From positions 56,549,001-56,613,000 of the forward strand of contig OX419758.1 of assembly GCA_948567375.1 (NCBI GenBank): 64,000 nt of DNA, given 5' to 3'. Shown here piece after piece: positions 24,161 through 36,500 of this stretch. The DNA is from Lunularia cruciata. Its lineage: Eukaryota > Streptophyta > Marchantiopsida > Lunulariales > Lunulariaceae. The notes below the pieces were generated by a model that saw only the letters and a list, made by a program, of their open reading frames with translations, had not been told where the DNA came from and did not search any database. How positions within the stretch are numbered: position 1 is the first letter of the stretch; every line of letters starts with the position of its first letter. The position numbers were made by a program, and so were the translations under genes.

Positions 24161-27100
24161 CCCCTCCTTTTTAGTTCCTGGTATTATCTTTACCTTGTGC
24201 CAGTGACTTTAGTTGTTTATAACAAGACCAAAACGAGCCGATATGTTCATATATGCTCACGTTCATCTTTGCTGCAAAATGATAGTTTTAATTTTAGTTT
24301 TCTTCATCGGATATAAAGTGCAAGTTTCTGCTGCTCTAGAACTCATATTTTGCAAGTATTTGCGATAGTATGAGCTTTTCATACCGAGAAGTGTCGGTGG
24401 TAGTATCTGGTCGACCTACATTCCCTCGAGTTTATGAATTTCTGGTTCTGTGCGATGATCTAGTTTTGGTTGTATCAAATATATAACACATGTTACTTGA
24501 TCTTTTTTAAGTACCAATGTAATCGTACTTATAGTAATGTCTCCCAACCAAACAGAATTATCTGCCTGTGTTGGTACAACATGGTTGCATGGTTATATGT
24601 GATTCTGGTTTTAAGAAAAGTAAGTTAAGGAATGAGCATGCAAAAGGTGATGAAAACCTTGCACAAATAGACCCAAAAGCTTGTGTTATTTGAGTCACCA
24701 ATCCTAATCTATCAAGAGGACCAGTTTCTCTTTTATAATTATTTTAAGAGGATGGTGGTGTGAGAAATATACATGAAACGTGGGCAGATGTGAAATTTTC
24801 ATGTGCACGAACAGAATACAGTTTCAAGGAGAATTAAGAAAGAAAATTAAGATAATATCATTAAATAAAATTTAAATTTTAAGCACTTTATTTTCTTAAA
24901 ATGCATGAGTAAACGTATATTTGCCACACCTTTCGCTTCAGAAGTATATGAGATTGAAAAATCTTAATATAAGGGATATAATATTGCAGAATAGTATATG
25001 TCTACTAGAATCCGGAAAGTTATTTAGAAGAATATATAAATTTATTTAGAATACAAGAAATATAATTTAAAATAACAAATTTTAGCAAGAAAACTTTCAA
25101 CCCAACACTAGCATATGTCTTACAGTTATCTCTATTGTGTTTGGGATATATATAGAAAAAACTATAACTAGATACATATGTATATCCAATGGAGAAGAAG
25201 ATAAATTTAAATATAAGTGATTAGATTGTGCAATTATAAACTATACAGTTAATTTGTCTCTATGATAAAGTAATTACTCTGTATAGTAGAGTGAAGATTG
25301 TGATGATTGTATATGTAGTTCTACAAGAATATATAATCGACTACTTTTTATCTGTCTTTTTATGTTACTAGTAATTAGGCAATATTTCATATTAAATTTA
25401 TAAAATATCAGAAAATATTTTGTTATCATTCATCTAGAAAGAAAAAGAAAAATCATATAAATTTTGATGTGATTCATTATACTGGAAATTTTGATTGAGC
25501 TGTCTCTTTTTCCTTTAAACAATGATCAGCAAGTTGTTGCATGTCACACCCAACTAGGATTATTACAAGGAAAAATAGTACATAACTATGTATATAATCA
25601 AATTACTGAAGTTATCTCCTTAATTTATACTCATAACATAATAATATACTGCAAATAAATATAAAGGATATTATGTCTTCTTCTAAGGATATTGTGCTTC
25701 TTATATCCATGTTTTGCAACAATTACACAAGAAAGTAGGAGATAACACACTTTTAAATATGTAGAATATATATGAGAAATATTATAGAAAACTTTCTCAT
25801 GAATCATTATAACTCTCCTATAATAGAATGGAATACGTTCATGCATAGACGGGCCTTCCACTAGTTTGTGTTAATAAATCGTCTGAATCATTGAATTTTC
25901 TCTAAAAAATAATTGTTTTAATTTATCCCTTTGTCTCTATCACGCTTTCCAATACAAAATTATATATGGACTGTAGTTTTTAATCTTGGAGAGCTCATTT
26001 TAGCTAACCATATGTTTGAGATTTGTCATACATGAAAATCATCATCTATAGAAATCCTTAGGTCCCAAGTGTCACCTCGTGTCATCTCTGACTCATGATC
26101 TCGTTACTTTGACAACTAATTTATAGGCTCGTTTATAATGTTCGTACACCACCTTATCAAATTTGTTTATATACCTCAACAGCACTACAGCTGATTGGAG
26201 GGTCATGTGTTCAGCTTATTATGTCTTGTCCGATTAATGTTCTGACATCGCTATCCAGAACACTTTGCCCGAGTATATAAACAATTCTAAAGTGTTTATG
26301 CCGTATGAGGTTCATTAAGTAGAATTGACTCGACTGCCTTTGGGAGAGATTTTGATATGGCAGGTCACAAGATAACGGTAAGGGTAACAGTCAAATTTTT
26401 CACTTCCTACATTGTAACAATAGAGCCAAGCGAAATACAGGTTTCTGAAATACACCTTTGAATTTATGTTGGCGTAGGTGCCTTGAAATAACAGGTAGGG
26501 TAGAACCAAACTTAAGAAAGTAAAGGAGAAACATAATGAAGTAGGTAATATATTTAAGGTTTTTGCTTCCTCTCTTTTGTAGATTTTAAAATATACGTAA
26601 CTTCGCGTGTTCAACTGAATACATAAATAAAGAAGTCCAGAGGTAAGAACTCTTATCGTTCATTAAAGTTACAGTGAAGCTCTTTTTTTCCTAGGTGATG
26701 TAGAAGTTATGCCCCTCTTAAATGAAAATTACACATTCTATGCAATAGGACTTAATCTAAATCGAATAAAACACCATTTGTACTGCTTGGTACTCGTTTA
26801 AATTTCATGCGCATTTTAGCCTTAAGTAGCACATGCACCACTCTAGTGTTGATAACAGGAGATTGATGTGTTGTGTGCGCTGGCGACCTACATGTTTTTA
26901 GCCTTGACTTGCATTGTACTCTTGTCAATGGTAATCATACATCAAGTGACAAAGAAATGACGAGAAATGTGTATAATGTACGCTGACTCGCATCCAACCT
27001 TAAATACCAAGTTACTTAGAGGAAAACTCAGGCCAAAGAAGTGGATGACCTTTAGATGCCGAACATCCGGAAATACCAAGAAAGTGGTCCAAAACCGCAT

Positions 27101-27402
27101 GCAAAGCTAAAAGGCAAAACGAAACACGGAAGAGGCCAGAATTCCGAACATGCTAACAATGATTCGTTGTGTAGAGATGAGATGAAATGAAAAATATTCC
27201 TATTTGTTCTTCGTAGTTATTGTCTTCGCCCATGCTGTAGAGAATAGAAGAGAATACATGGCAATATCTCTTTTGAACGATACGGCTGGTACCCACCAGT
27301 AATTATATTCTCGGATAAAGCGAGAAGGGCAAAGAGCCTCCTCATTCAACGTATCATGTAACTTCAATGGAGTTCCACTTCTATGGCTTATGATTAGAAA
27401 AA
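24161..27402. other. AT-rich intergenic sequence without a gene
   Basis: Mostly AT-rich, with stops in all frames. The ORFs at 25631-25861 and 26315-26614 (minus) have AT-noise composition. No element ends or RNA genes seen. Confidence 0.6.
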
Positions 27403-28300
27403 GGCGACCACATAGAACACATGAAGGATGGAAAGACCCCATCAAGCCTACAAGGGAGAGACAAAAGAGGTAAAATGGTCCTAGTTTCCCAATAGTATCA
27501 ATATGAGAAATCTGCACGGCGGCACCTAAGATTCCCGAACTATGCAAGGCGTTAGGTCTACAAACTGTTGAAAAATCCGAAGAAACATCACCTAGACGGA
27601 TTGCTCTCTTATGGATTGTATCAACAAATGCTATCTGTAGAGCAATGGACACACGCTATCTAAAGTATGCTACAAAGTATGAGAGTGAGAGTGATACACT
27701 TTGACGTCTAATGTGATAAACTCTCATGCACTCCATGACAAATGTATCTAATGTCATGTCTATCGCTCCATTTAACTCCAAGGCTAGAGGAGCAAAGAAG
27801 TGACCTAGCTGTATACCCCTATACTTGGAGACCTTGCATGTTGCTGCTCCGTTCACCACCCATCCATAAGTAATCACTCCCTTCAAAAACTGCATCATCC
27901 GTAGTGTCAATAATCACAACATCCGCCACTGTAGTTTGATCATCTCAGAACAAGTATAAGTCTGCTCTAACATCTGTAGTATGCAAAGAATATGAATGTT
28001 CCATCCATGCAAGGTATTCACTCTCGTGCCATAGCAAACACTATATCCCTGATTGTATTATGGGTAGATATTCTCTATCCTCCAAAAAGACATTGTGTCA
28101 TATGGACCGTTGTTGCATCTAGTATAGAAACACATTACAATTGAATAATTAAAATGAATATGGGTGGATCAAACCTAGACTGAACCTCGTCTCTGTAGAG
28201 CAGGAATAGACATCATTGTGCGAAGTCTAAAGTCCACCATTCTCATAATGAGATGATCCCACTACAAAAAATGTATATTCTCCTTTTGCCGTCATATCTA
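27403..28300 (-). mobile_element. Family A repeat, longest unbroken copy
   Basis: Begins on the plus strand with ggcgaccacatag, the terminus shared by all family A copies. It runs through the gggaagaccccatcaagcc block, a caatagtatcaatatgaga block and a coding-like stretch read on the minus strand: 27910-27656 (APLALELNGAIDMTLDTF) then 27652-27500 (IALQIAFVDTIHKRAI, VCRPNALHS). It is collinear with 57043..60960 minus the hAT. The far end is vague because similarity to the other long copy fades after about 28250. The ORFs are short and interrupted, so no working protein is predicted. Likely class, by inference, is a 5'-truncated non-LTR-like retroelement. Confidence 0.65.
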
Positions 28301-29301
28301 GAAGAAAGTCGATCTGGTGGATACAATGCATGACTTACGCAGTGCCTTTCCATGTTGTAAGAATCCACTAAACAACCAGGTCTCCTGCAAATCAAAGCAA
28401 TCCACCGGCCTCGAAACATATTAGCCTGCAAATTCGTCTTTGCATTCTTCATTGAATTGTTCTTTGACAATTTTAAAATAAAGAGGGCGGTGTTCTTTGG
28501 AAGTGTTTTGGATCGAGGTTTGAATCTTTCAATACCACATGGAGTCGGAGAAGCTTGATAGTATCAGATAAGCTACTGGGAATGCCACGAGCCTTGTCAA
28601 CGACCTTACGACACGACAACACATAAGCAACATGCACGCTTCGGGAGTTTCATCATTCTCCAACTAGTGAAATAGCCACACTCATTCTTCCTCTTCTTCC
28701 CGACCAATTATCACAGGCGATCAGCATTGGACGGACATGCAGGGACGAATTGGCTTTGATTGTCTCTTAGTAAAGTGATTGTAACTTGAGACGCAGATAT
28801 CTGGTAATAATAAATACGATATGACTTTCCTTCATGCATACTTAGATGCACACTTTACGCTTGGTACAACAATTCGAGCTTATGTCAACTACATGGGAAA
28901 CACAGGTCGGTCCTACGATGTCTTATTGACACTGATAACGAGATCCATCCATCATCTTTTTTAAGGGAGTACCTTTTTTGATCGTATCAAGATCCGGTCC
29001 TAACATAATGTCACCTGACTGAAATAGACATTAGCGAAATTTCTATTTCTAGATATGCAAATTGTACAATCATATATGTCCAAACATAAAACCCTAAGTG
29101 ATACATACTCAGTTATATTTCTCTTTATAGTTCATATCACTGTCAGTATGAAAGGCTGTGAATAAAAGAGACAAATTTGCATTGAATTGACATTCGAATA
29201 TTCAATGTACCGTATTGTCAAGTCTATTCCTTCACGGAGATGAGTCGAAATAAAACCCATTCACTGTCAACTTCGTAACTAAACATTCGCTCATGACAAA
29301 A
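28301..29301. other. Intergenic sequence, nothing recognised
   Basis: No ORF above 75 codons and no motif. The first few hundred bases may be the far end of the family A copy, but similarity to the other long copy is no longer visible. Confidence 0.45.
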
Positions 29302-29955
29302 TTCAGTGAATAAAGCTTTCGACTCATTTTGCATCATTAACAAGGTGGTAGGCCATTATTATTGGAATTGAGTGGAATTGAAGGATGAGCGAATTAACTT
29401 AGCAATTCAAATTCGTATTCAATGTGTTTTCAAATCTCTAAATTTCCTTCATTTGACTTCGACTAGATTCGCTCATAACAAGAACCTATGAAAAGTAAAC
29501 GAGGAGTTCAGGGTGATCCATGGTGAGCGAAACCTTCAATACGCGAATTGACTTGGCAGTAAGGGAGACCGTTTCTAACCATGTAGGAGGACATACTTAT
29601 CAGCTCCGGGAACCATGGAGCTCTTCAATTTAGTGAATAAAGCTTTTGACTCATTTTGTATAATTAACAAGGTGGTAGGCCATTATTATTGGAATTGAGT
29701 GAAATGGAAGGATGAGAGGATTAACTTAGCAATTCAAATTCGTTTATTATGTGTTTTTAAATCTCCAAATTTCCTTCATTTCACTTCGACTAGAGTCGCT
29801 CACAACAAGATCCTACGTAAAGCAAACGACGAGTGAAACTGAGTATTATCATGGTCAGCGAAATCTTCAACATGCGAATTGACTTGGCAGTAAGGGAGAC
29901 CATTTCTAATCATGCAAGAGGACATAGTTATCAGCTCCGGGAACCATGGAGCTCT
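29302..29955. repeat. 327-bp tandem duplication
   Basis: Units 29302-29628 and 29629-29955 share gtgaataaagctt, attaacaaggtggtaggcca, ttgacttggcagtaagggag and tcagctccgggaaccatgga in order with scattered substitutions. Period 327, measured from 29306 to 29633. Confidence 0.9.
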
Positions 29956-31590
29956 CGAAAACCAAGTTGACATTGAAACCGTGGTGTTTGACGAGGTGAA
30001 TGGAATTCTGCATGTAAATCAAATTCATCACTTTCGCAGTAGTATACCGGGTCCGCGTATACCTTTTAAAAAAATTTAAAGATCTAATATAGAAAGACTT
30101 TGTTTTAAGTACGTACATGAGCTAAAGATCCTTTCTCTTTCACTGAAAGGTAGAACTAGCCCACGAACTTTAAAGATTCCAACCATAGTCGAGGCCTTTT
30201 AATCATTCAACAGCTCTCAGATGACATATTTGAGGAAGTAATAACAATCCTACATCTTTTTAACGCAGGCTTGATTCAGAAATGGTCTTGAAATATTCAA
30301 CAAAAATTTCAAAGTCGTTTGAAGGTCTCTAACATCACATGTTGAAGTCAAGCCTGGTCTCTAAGTTTTCTATACGAGATATATACATTGTAGTGGAGGG
30401 AAGGTATCTCCAGTGAGCCTGATTCTTTTCTAAAATAGGAGATGCCGCATGGTATATATCTTTCCAGGACCTGCTGTCTTTACAGGACCTGCTGTCGCTG
30501 CTCTAACCAAACACGGTACAGGTTCACTTCTCCTCAATGATCGTAAATGGTTGCCAGAAGCACATTCTCTCGACTTCCCTGAGATGGAGAAATAACTCAT
30601 TTTCCGTTTCCCGGAATCTGTAACACGCGTAACTAACGTAATCTGTAACCTAAACCATCGAAGAGCTTTCGATGTCCCATCCTTTCGATTCCTTACGTGG
30701 TACACGATCTTTTGCTTACCGCGTAACTACGAACCTTTGGAACGTGGTCTGTGGATAATTAGGAGATGAGAGCAGAGGCCGTTCGAAGAACGGGAAATCC
30801 AGAATTCATTAAATGCATATGATGTGCATATGGAATGTAAATATGATATGTGGAAATCGAGATGAATATAAAATCAGTAAATGAGATTAAGTGGATCTAA
30901 CAAATCGAATGTAAACTGAAGTAAAAGCACAACAACACATATCCAGAGCAACACATTTATAGAACTAGTAAGCATCATGTAATCGGTAACAGCTGAGCAT
31001 GTCGAGAAATAATCGGGTAATGCATTGGTCTATGGACATATAAAATGTGTATATCCACAGAACCAGAGGGGTGCTAGAATATACTGGTGGATTTGTTACA
31101 AACGAGAACTATATAACGTGCCCACTTGCTCGAAAGTGGCTACAAATTGCGCAGTTCGATACCCTGAAGTCACTATCTGAAAGTTCATGTTCCGGTATAC
31201 AATGATGCATGCGTTTCTTCAACCCTCTCGCTTCTTTAATCAGATTACCTCTTCGATGCTAAAGAACTACAGCATCGAAGTTTAAGCTTACTTTGGAAAT
31301 AAAGTGGTCTCAAGGTTGCCATAATACAGTGCTTCGATATCCCGTAAGACTTGGGAAATGGCGATAGATGGCTTAGTGGGTCACCAGAGTTTTCCTTGCA
31401 AGTAATGTGGGTCCAGCTAGGTATCATATAATATGTGCAAATACCCAGTCCCTTACACTACAGTGTCACTTAACTGATTAGACAAATAGATGGTATGAGT
31501 ACTATAGGGTGATATTTGCTTCACGATACAAGGCCTCAGCAAACAAAGGACCTTACGCAACCGACACGATTAGTTTGAGCACAATTGTTG
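29956..31590. other. Intergenic sequence, nothing recognised
   Basis: Short ORFs only (the longest 91 codons on minus at 30430-30705, no motif). A small direct repeat, aggacctgctgtc, occurs twice around 30468-30497. Confidence 0.55.
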
Positions 31591-31669
31591 CGGGCCTAGC
31601 TCCATTTTACCTCTTGTATTTTATCCTTGTACGGCTTCACATTCTCTCTTACTATCCTTTGCGGTCGTC
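31591..31669 (+). mobile_element. Family A repeat, short copy
   Basis: Plus-strand order gggcctagctccattttacc, ttgtacggctt, then tgcggtcgtc at the terminus. The central gatggggtcttcc block is largely lost or diverged. Confidence 0.6.
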
Positions 31670-33350
31670 TCTTTCTTTTCTTGTTTGATCACCATCAGAT
31701 CTTGAGAAGAGAATGTTTGCATGCAAGCTTTGCTTACATAGTAAATTCCTAAACTTCGTATAATTGCAACACAATCCTCTAAAAGGTGTACTGTAGTGTG
31801 AAAACTAACAAGTGGGAACAAGCAACTACTATAGAACGCTGGGGAAATTTTCGCGCATCTAATCTACCCACGCAGAGAGAGAGAGAGAGTTTTAGAGGAG
31901 ACCGTTGGATTCGGGAAAAGATATCGATTTTGAAGATAGTCCCAACCAGGAAGCTCGAGCAATGATAAAGTTAGTACAGTCAAAACGGTAAAGAGGGGAA
32001 CTACCCCGTAGACCAGACTGATGACTATATGGACACAGATACGACAAGAAAAGGAATCCTTCTAGAAGCAACCTCTCTCACCTACATTCTCTTTCGATCT
32101 CTATGCACTCCATATTGCTCCAAATCAAAGGCAATTAACGTCCTTGACTTACGCGTGGGTGACTCCCTTTTGCCATTCCTGGGCTCCTTAGCATAAAAGA
32201 AGTCGGTTAAATATCCTATTCAGCGCCTCCTTACACTACCTCCTTTGTGCTTCTACCAGTCCCCGGGGGAAGTTGTGTTCTCCTCACTTAACACGAATTT
32301 AATCTAGCTAGTCTTTACAGTAATTCAATATGAAAGGCTGGCTGGTAGTTCTAACTTCGTTTTAATCTTTCCTAGTTGAGGACAAAACCTGCCTTGTTGA
32401 GACCAAGCCTCGAACTTTCCGAAACATGTATGTACAAAAGTTGTTGAGAACACGCCGTGACCCTTGCTCATTAAAGCATGAAATATCTACTCATATTATT
32501 TTACACGTATGCTTTCAGAGTGCTTATAAGATGTTTTGCTCTCTCCCTCTCTCTGGTTTTTTCTCCTTTCAAGCATGTCCCATAAAGCTTTTACGTTAAC
32601 TGTTTCTCAAACAGTATCTAAGTTTGGATGTAGAATGCATAAAGTAAAAATATATCGAATTGACGGAATTTGATTGGACACACGACATCGTTCCTATCAC
32701 ACAAATGTCGGAAGTGACGAAACCGACGATATTTTGGCGTCTATAGTTAAGGCAAGGATAGACATCCTCTAAACCTCCATGATAGTTGACGCTCGGAGGA
32801 CAAGCGGACCACGTGAACAAAGCAGGACCGAGGGCGTACATATTGTCACCGGACAGCATGAACACATGTAACGTGGTTCATTAGGCCCTCCCTGAAAGAG
32901 GAATCACACCGAGGACAAGATGACGAAAAACGGGACATGCGGACTACTGTGGTGGTTGACGTTATTGCTACATTTTGCTCAGTTGACATTATTCGTGGTT
33001 GACGCTGTTCATGACTGCGCGTCACCCAGCGACCGTACACGGCACCCTTTATGCTTCTCCAACGTGACCGCGATTTACACCCCTAGAACGGTCCATCCGT
33101 AAAACCTAAATACACGTTCCGTATTTAGTTCCGGCCGTTCTTAACATGTTGGCGGCCGCGTTCATCACCATCCACCACGTACGTATCCTGATGGACTGGT
33201 GTGCATCACGAGGTAACTGACTTCCGTTCGACATTGAGATAAAGTAGACGTATACATTGTTTAGTCCTTTTCTGGTCCGTCTGACCTAAACAATAAGATG
33301 CGCAAGCAGTGGTATGGCTTCTCACTACCGTGAAGTTTAAAGAAAGACAA
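31670..33350. other. Intergenic sequence, nothing recognised
   Basis: Includes a GA microsatellite at about 31875-31890. ORFs at 32596-32865 and 32846-33040 (minus) show no recognisable motif. Confidence 0.55.
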
Positions 33351-33500
33351 GGCAGACCGCGTAAGGTAACGAGAAAGATGGAAACCCATCAAACCTCACA
33401 AGAATAAGAGGTAAGAGTCAAAATGCGATTAAGTCCCAATACTATTGGTATGAGAAATTTGCTTAAATTTAAATCTTAAATGTCTAAATTCTTTGTGAGT
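33351..33500 (-). mobile_element. Family A repeat, short copy
   Basis: Starts ggcagaccgcgtaagg, then gatggaaacccatcaaacct, agaggtaagag and tactattggtatgagaaatt. It fades out after about 33490. Confidence 0.65.
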
Positions 33501-36500
33501 ATCTTTGTATAGTCAGATTTATATGATATTTCGAGAAATACTATCATGGAGGAGCTAAATCCTCCGTGCATAGTATAGAAATGCTATATCCATCATCCAT
33601 ATAATACCTGGAAAGCCATGCAGGGGATGTCGTACGTAGCGGGAGATTAAATATCCGGCTTTGTGCTGGAATATGAATCTCCTCCTTTGCTTGGTCAACG
33701 TTGGCGGATTGTATGTCACGCGGTGGTTCGGTTACTCCGTGGCCGGGAAGAGGCCACAGGACTCACCGGAACTGCAGCATCGTATATAGATGCCTGGAAA
33801 CCTGACGTCGAGTGCGTCATTATGTGCACTTGAAAATGGAGCTCTTAGCCTAAACATCTCTAATGGATGTTAATTCACGCACATTTCCCAGCCTGGTGCA
33901 TGCAGTACACGGAATAGAGACTTACCTTTGCGATCCTGAAGAGACCTCTTGGTAGAAATTATATCCTCTGCAGCTGTTTAGAATCTATTCTCCTACGATT
34001 GCAAAGGAAATAAAATGGTGGAAATATTATATACAGTTAAAAATTTTAAAAGCAAAGTGGTGGAATATGTCTAGAAGAGTGGCAGCAAGCAAACAAGATG
34101 ATAGCCACAAAATATAAACCTAGAACATAAATTGCCATTGACCCTTTAAATATTCATTCAATCTTTGGTATATTCTAGAATAGTTTGCTTCAATTGAGAA
34201 TAAATCCATGCACACAATAAACATTGGACCTTCTTTTAACGTCTGTATGCCCTAGATATGGTAATCAACTATATTTAAGAAATAAAATGACTTAAGAACC
34301 AAATATGAAGAAAACTAAGAAATCCTGTTCCAAAAAAAATTTAAGAGAATTGTCGAATCAGATTTGGTTTTCAATAATTTTAATGAATTAGCATGGATAT
34401 TTATGGAAATATTTTATGAATCATTTTAATGAGTGCCTTTGAGAGCTGAAATTCACATGTACTTATGAATTCCAAATAATTTTTTGCAATCCAAAATCAT
34501 TAATCTTAAAACCTATTAGAGAAAACATAAATTAATCTGGGCTTAATTATATATACTCCCTACATCTAGCAATCTATATAGATTCAAAGCTTCTTTTGCT
34601 ACAATACTATAAAATTTCCCCAATTTTCTTAGTATCACCTATCCTATATTACTTGTTAATAAGAACTAGACTATCATATCCCTTTGTACAAAATTCAACA
34701 TTCAAAAGATAATTTCTAAAGTCTTATACAACAGTTATAAATTCTTTTTGCCTGATTGAGCTCTTGAATTTGCCAACTGCCTTAGGCAGGTCCACGGCAT
34801 CTCAAGATTGATATAAATCCTTAATTGCAACAAAGAAGCTATATCATATTGGAAAGTAAATTAGAAATTGAACAATGCAATCTTGGTTTTTATCTTGGTT
34901 TAGTGAAGAATGGAAGAAAATGTTATAATATACTTTGCCATATTTTTAATAGCTTCATTGAGATTGATGGATGTGTCATATGTTCCCATATCCAATGCTT
35001 TCTTTACATGTTTTTTCTCAACAAACTTCAAATGATAGTTGTTGAGAAATTAAGATCTATCTCCCATGTATTTGTAGTGCACAAAGTGATGGGTACAATC
35101 CATGGGTTCTTAGGAAATATCTGTTAGAAAATTTTGCTCCAAAACTTGATGCAAAGACTGTTGGTTTGAATTCATATTGTTGACTCAAAATTGTTCAAAA
35201 ACTCAATTGGCTTTGATGTTCCTTAAGATGAATTTTGAAGCCCCAAGTTTCTTATAGCCACTCAAGGAGGATCTTGGTGTGTAAGACTCTTGAAGAAGAG
35301 CAATAAGAGAATTTATGGTGAAGGTTTTGAAATAAATCAAATGTATTAGAATTTGACTCAACATTTATTTGATATAGTTATACGTATGTCCAACTATCAA
35401 AGTGAGTAATTTGATTTTCTTGAAAACCCCTTTTCCAATTTTATTGAAAGATAAGTAAAGAGATTGCGGTTTTTTTCCTTGTAATATATGTTACCTAGTT
35501 GAAATTAGAGAGTAATATATGTTATCTAGTTGAAATTAGAGAATAATGGAAGTGTGCCATGCAAATCTTTCAAAATAAAGTTAAATATTCTTATTTGAGA
35601 TTGAAGTTGGACTTCATATTATTTTAGGTCATAAACTTTATTTTGTATTACCATTGAATACAACTTACTTGTTCATTTATATGAACAAATATGTTGTACT
35701 TCTACTAGTAACGTATTTTCTATGAAAATTGATTTCTTGATGAAATAAGGAAGTGCAATTTTCTTTAGTCTATGCTATCAATGATAACTCGAAGGTATTT
35801 CTCTAAATTTGAAAGACATTTCTTACTCCAAGTGGGTAGTCTCTTGTGCTCACTTACTTATTGAGCCCAATAGAGTTGAAGAAAACAAATAAGTTGGTAA
35901 GATGATAAAATAAACAAATAGACAAACATCACATCAACCTAAGCAAGTTTAGTGTTTGAGGTGTGTGTACACATAACTCAAGATCATCTAGGCTAGAGGA
36001 TAAACTACATATATCCTTGATGGATTCTAGGACAATTTCAACATAGTAAACTAACACTACCACCACTTGATTTGTACTTTGAACACAAACCAAGTAATAC
36101 TATATGCTTGAAATTGGAGATCCAAAAATAAAGAAAATAAAAGGTACTAGATGATAATTAATCTTCTTATAGGGAATCCATAAGTCATATGATTACAAAA
36201 TTAACATATATTGCATTGTAATAGAATTTGTTTGTACCAAATGATTTTAAGATAACTTTCTAACATACAGAAGTAATTATCTTTGAGACTCTTGTATTTG
36301 TTTAAAAATCCTACTTTGGAATGTATTGTTGTACCAACTAAGGAATATGATCTCCTCAAATGTCTTGTGAATATCAATAAGGAACGAGTTTCTCAATGCT
36401 TTTCTTTCCCGAGAGGTCAAGTATGTCTTGTAATAATTTTAGACCTCTTGCTCAGTGAAGTTACTTGGAAGCTAATCAATTTTGGCAGTTGGTTTGCATT

